DNA from: Topomyia yanbarensis
Lineage: Eukaryota; Arthropoda; Insecta; Diptera; Culicidae
Reading direction: 5' to 3'
DNA: 64,000 nt
Assembly (NCBI RefSeq): GCF_030247195.1
Contig: NC_080672.1
Coordinates: 364,056,271 to 364,120,270 of the forward strand
Shown one piece after another: positions 63,901-64,000 of this stretch; positions within the stretch are counted from its first letter, which is position 1; each line of letters begins with the position of its first letter. A model generated the notes under the pieces. That model saw nothing but the letters and a program-made list of their open reading frames with translations. It did not search any database and was not told where the DNA came from. The translations under genes and the position numbers were made by a program.

Positions 63901-64000
63901 TAAAATTCTAAAATTCTAAAATTCTAAAATTCTAAAATTCTAAAATTCTAAAATTCTAAAATTCTAAAATTCTAAAATTCTAAAATTCTAAAATTCTAAA
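57931..64000. repeat. (AAATTCTA)n octamer satellite running off the window
   Basis: From about 58006 to the last base the sequence is a uniform 8-bp repeat, about 750 units, with no variant visible. The first 75 bp are a transition zone with TATAATAT and TCTAGAAT variants. There is no ORF. The true length is unknown because the array reaches the edge. Confidence 0.97.

Noticed and set aside
57931..64000. CRISPR-like or telomeric array
   Set aside because: The unit is 8 bp with no spacers and the organism is an insect; Diptera lack simple telomerase repeats, so a telomere is not supported.

Overview
The window is nuclear DNA from an insect, most probably a culicine mosquito. The evidence is AT-rich DNA packed with small inverted-repeat transposons, introns of 62-76 nt, ZAD-type C2H2 zinc-finger genes and an I-group LINE with RNase H. 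The genus cannot be fixed from sequence alone. There is no bacterial-style operon, CRISPR array or recognisable complete RNA gene.

Host genes. I support five intact protein-coding genes, all ZAD-C2H2 zinc-finger transcription factors, at 7.2-12.4 kb (three) and 19.3-23.5 kb (two). I rebuilt the first exon of each from splice sites. In all five a phase-0 intron cuts the ZAD between its two Cys pairs at the same place. Genes 1 (+) and 2 (-) converge. Genes 2 and 3 (-) are a recent tandem pair. Genes 4 (+) and 5 (-) converge. Each protein reads as an N-terminal dimerisation ZAD, a charged linker and 9-10 fingers, resembling the grauzone-like family.

Transposons. Most of the remaining sequence is mobile DNA, much of it nested. 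The main elements are: a 3.9-kb CACTG-ended insertion that splits an older MITE (0-4 kb); MITEs with clear 2-, 4-, 8- or 9-bp target duplications; a full-length I-group LINE with both ORFs open (33,136-40,528, minus strand) flanked by a 14-bp target duplication and carrying a 1.2-kb TA-flanked element in its 5' UTR; and a 5.5-kb hAT-type unit (44,438-49,923) with a perfect 8-bp target duplication, long inverted arms and a 660-bp (TA)n array.

Histone graveyard. At 50.2-51.9 kb and 55.6-55.9 kb lie broken H3, H2B, H4 and second H3 copies. A canonical histone 3' stem-loop is still visible after H2B, and a hAT-like MITE interrupts the first H3. These are remnants of a replication-dependent histone cluster.

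Right end. From about 57.93 kb to the window edge there is essentially one 8-bp satellite, (AAATTCTA)n, visibly uniform for about 6 kb. A decayed patch of the same unit lies at 56.2-56.4 kb, and a deleted fragment of the same LINE family lies just before the array.

No obviously new biochemical system was found. The best leads are the zinc-finger cluster embedded in transposons (one TE sits next to a start codon), the intact nested LINE, the hAT unit and the octamer satellite.
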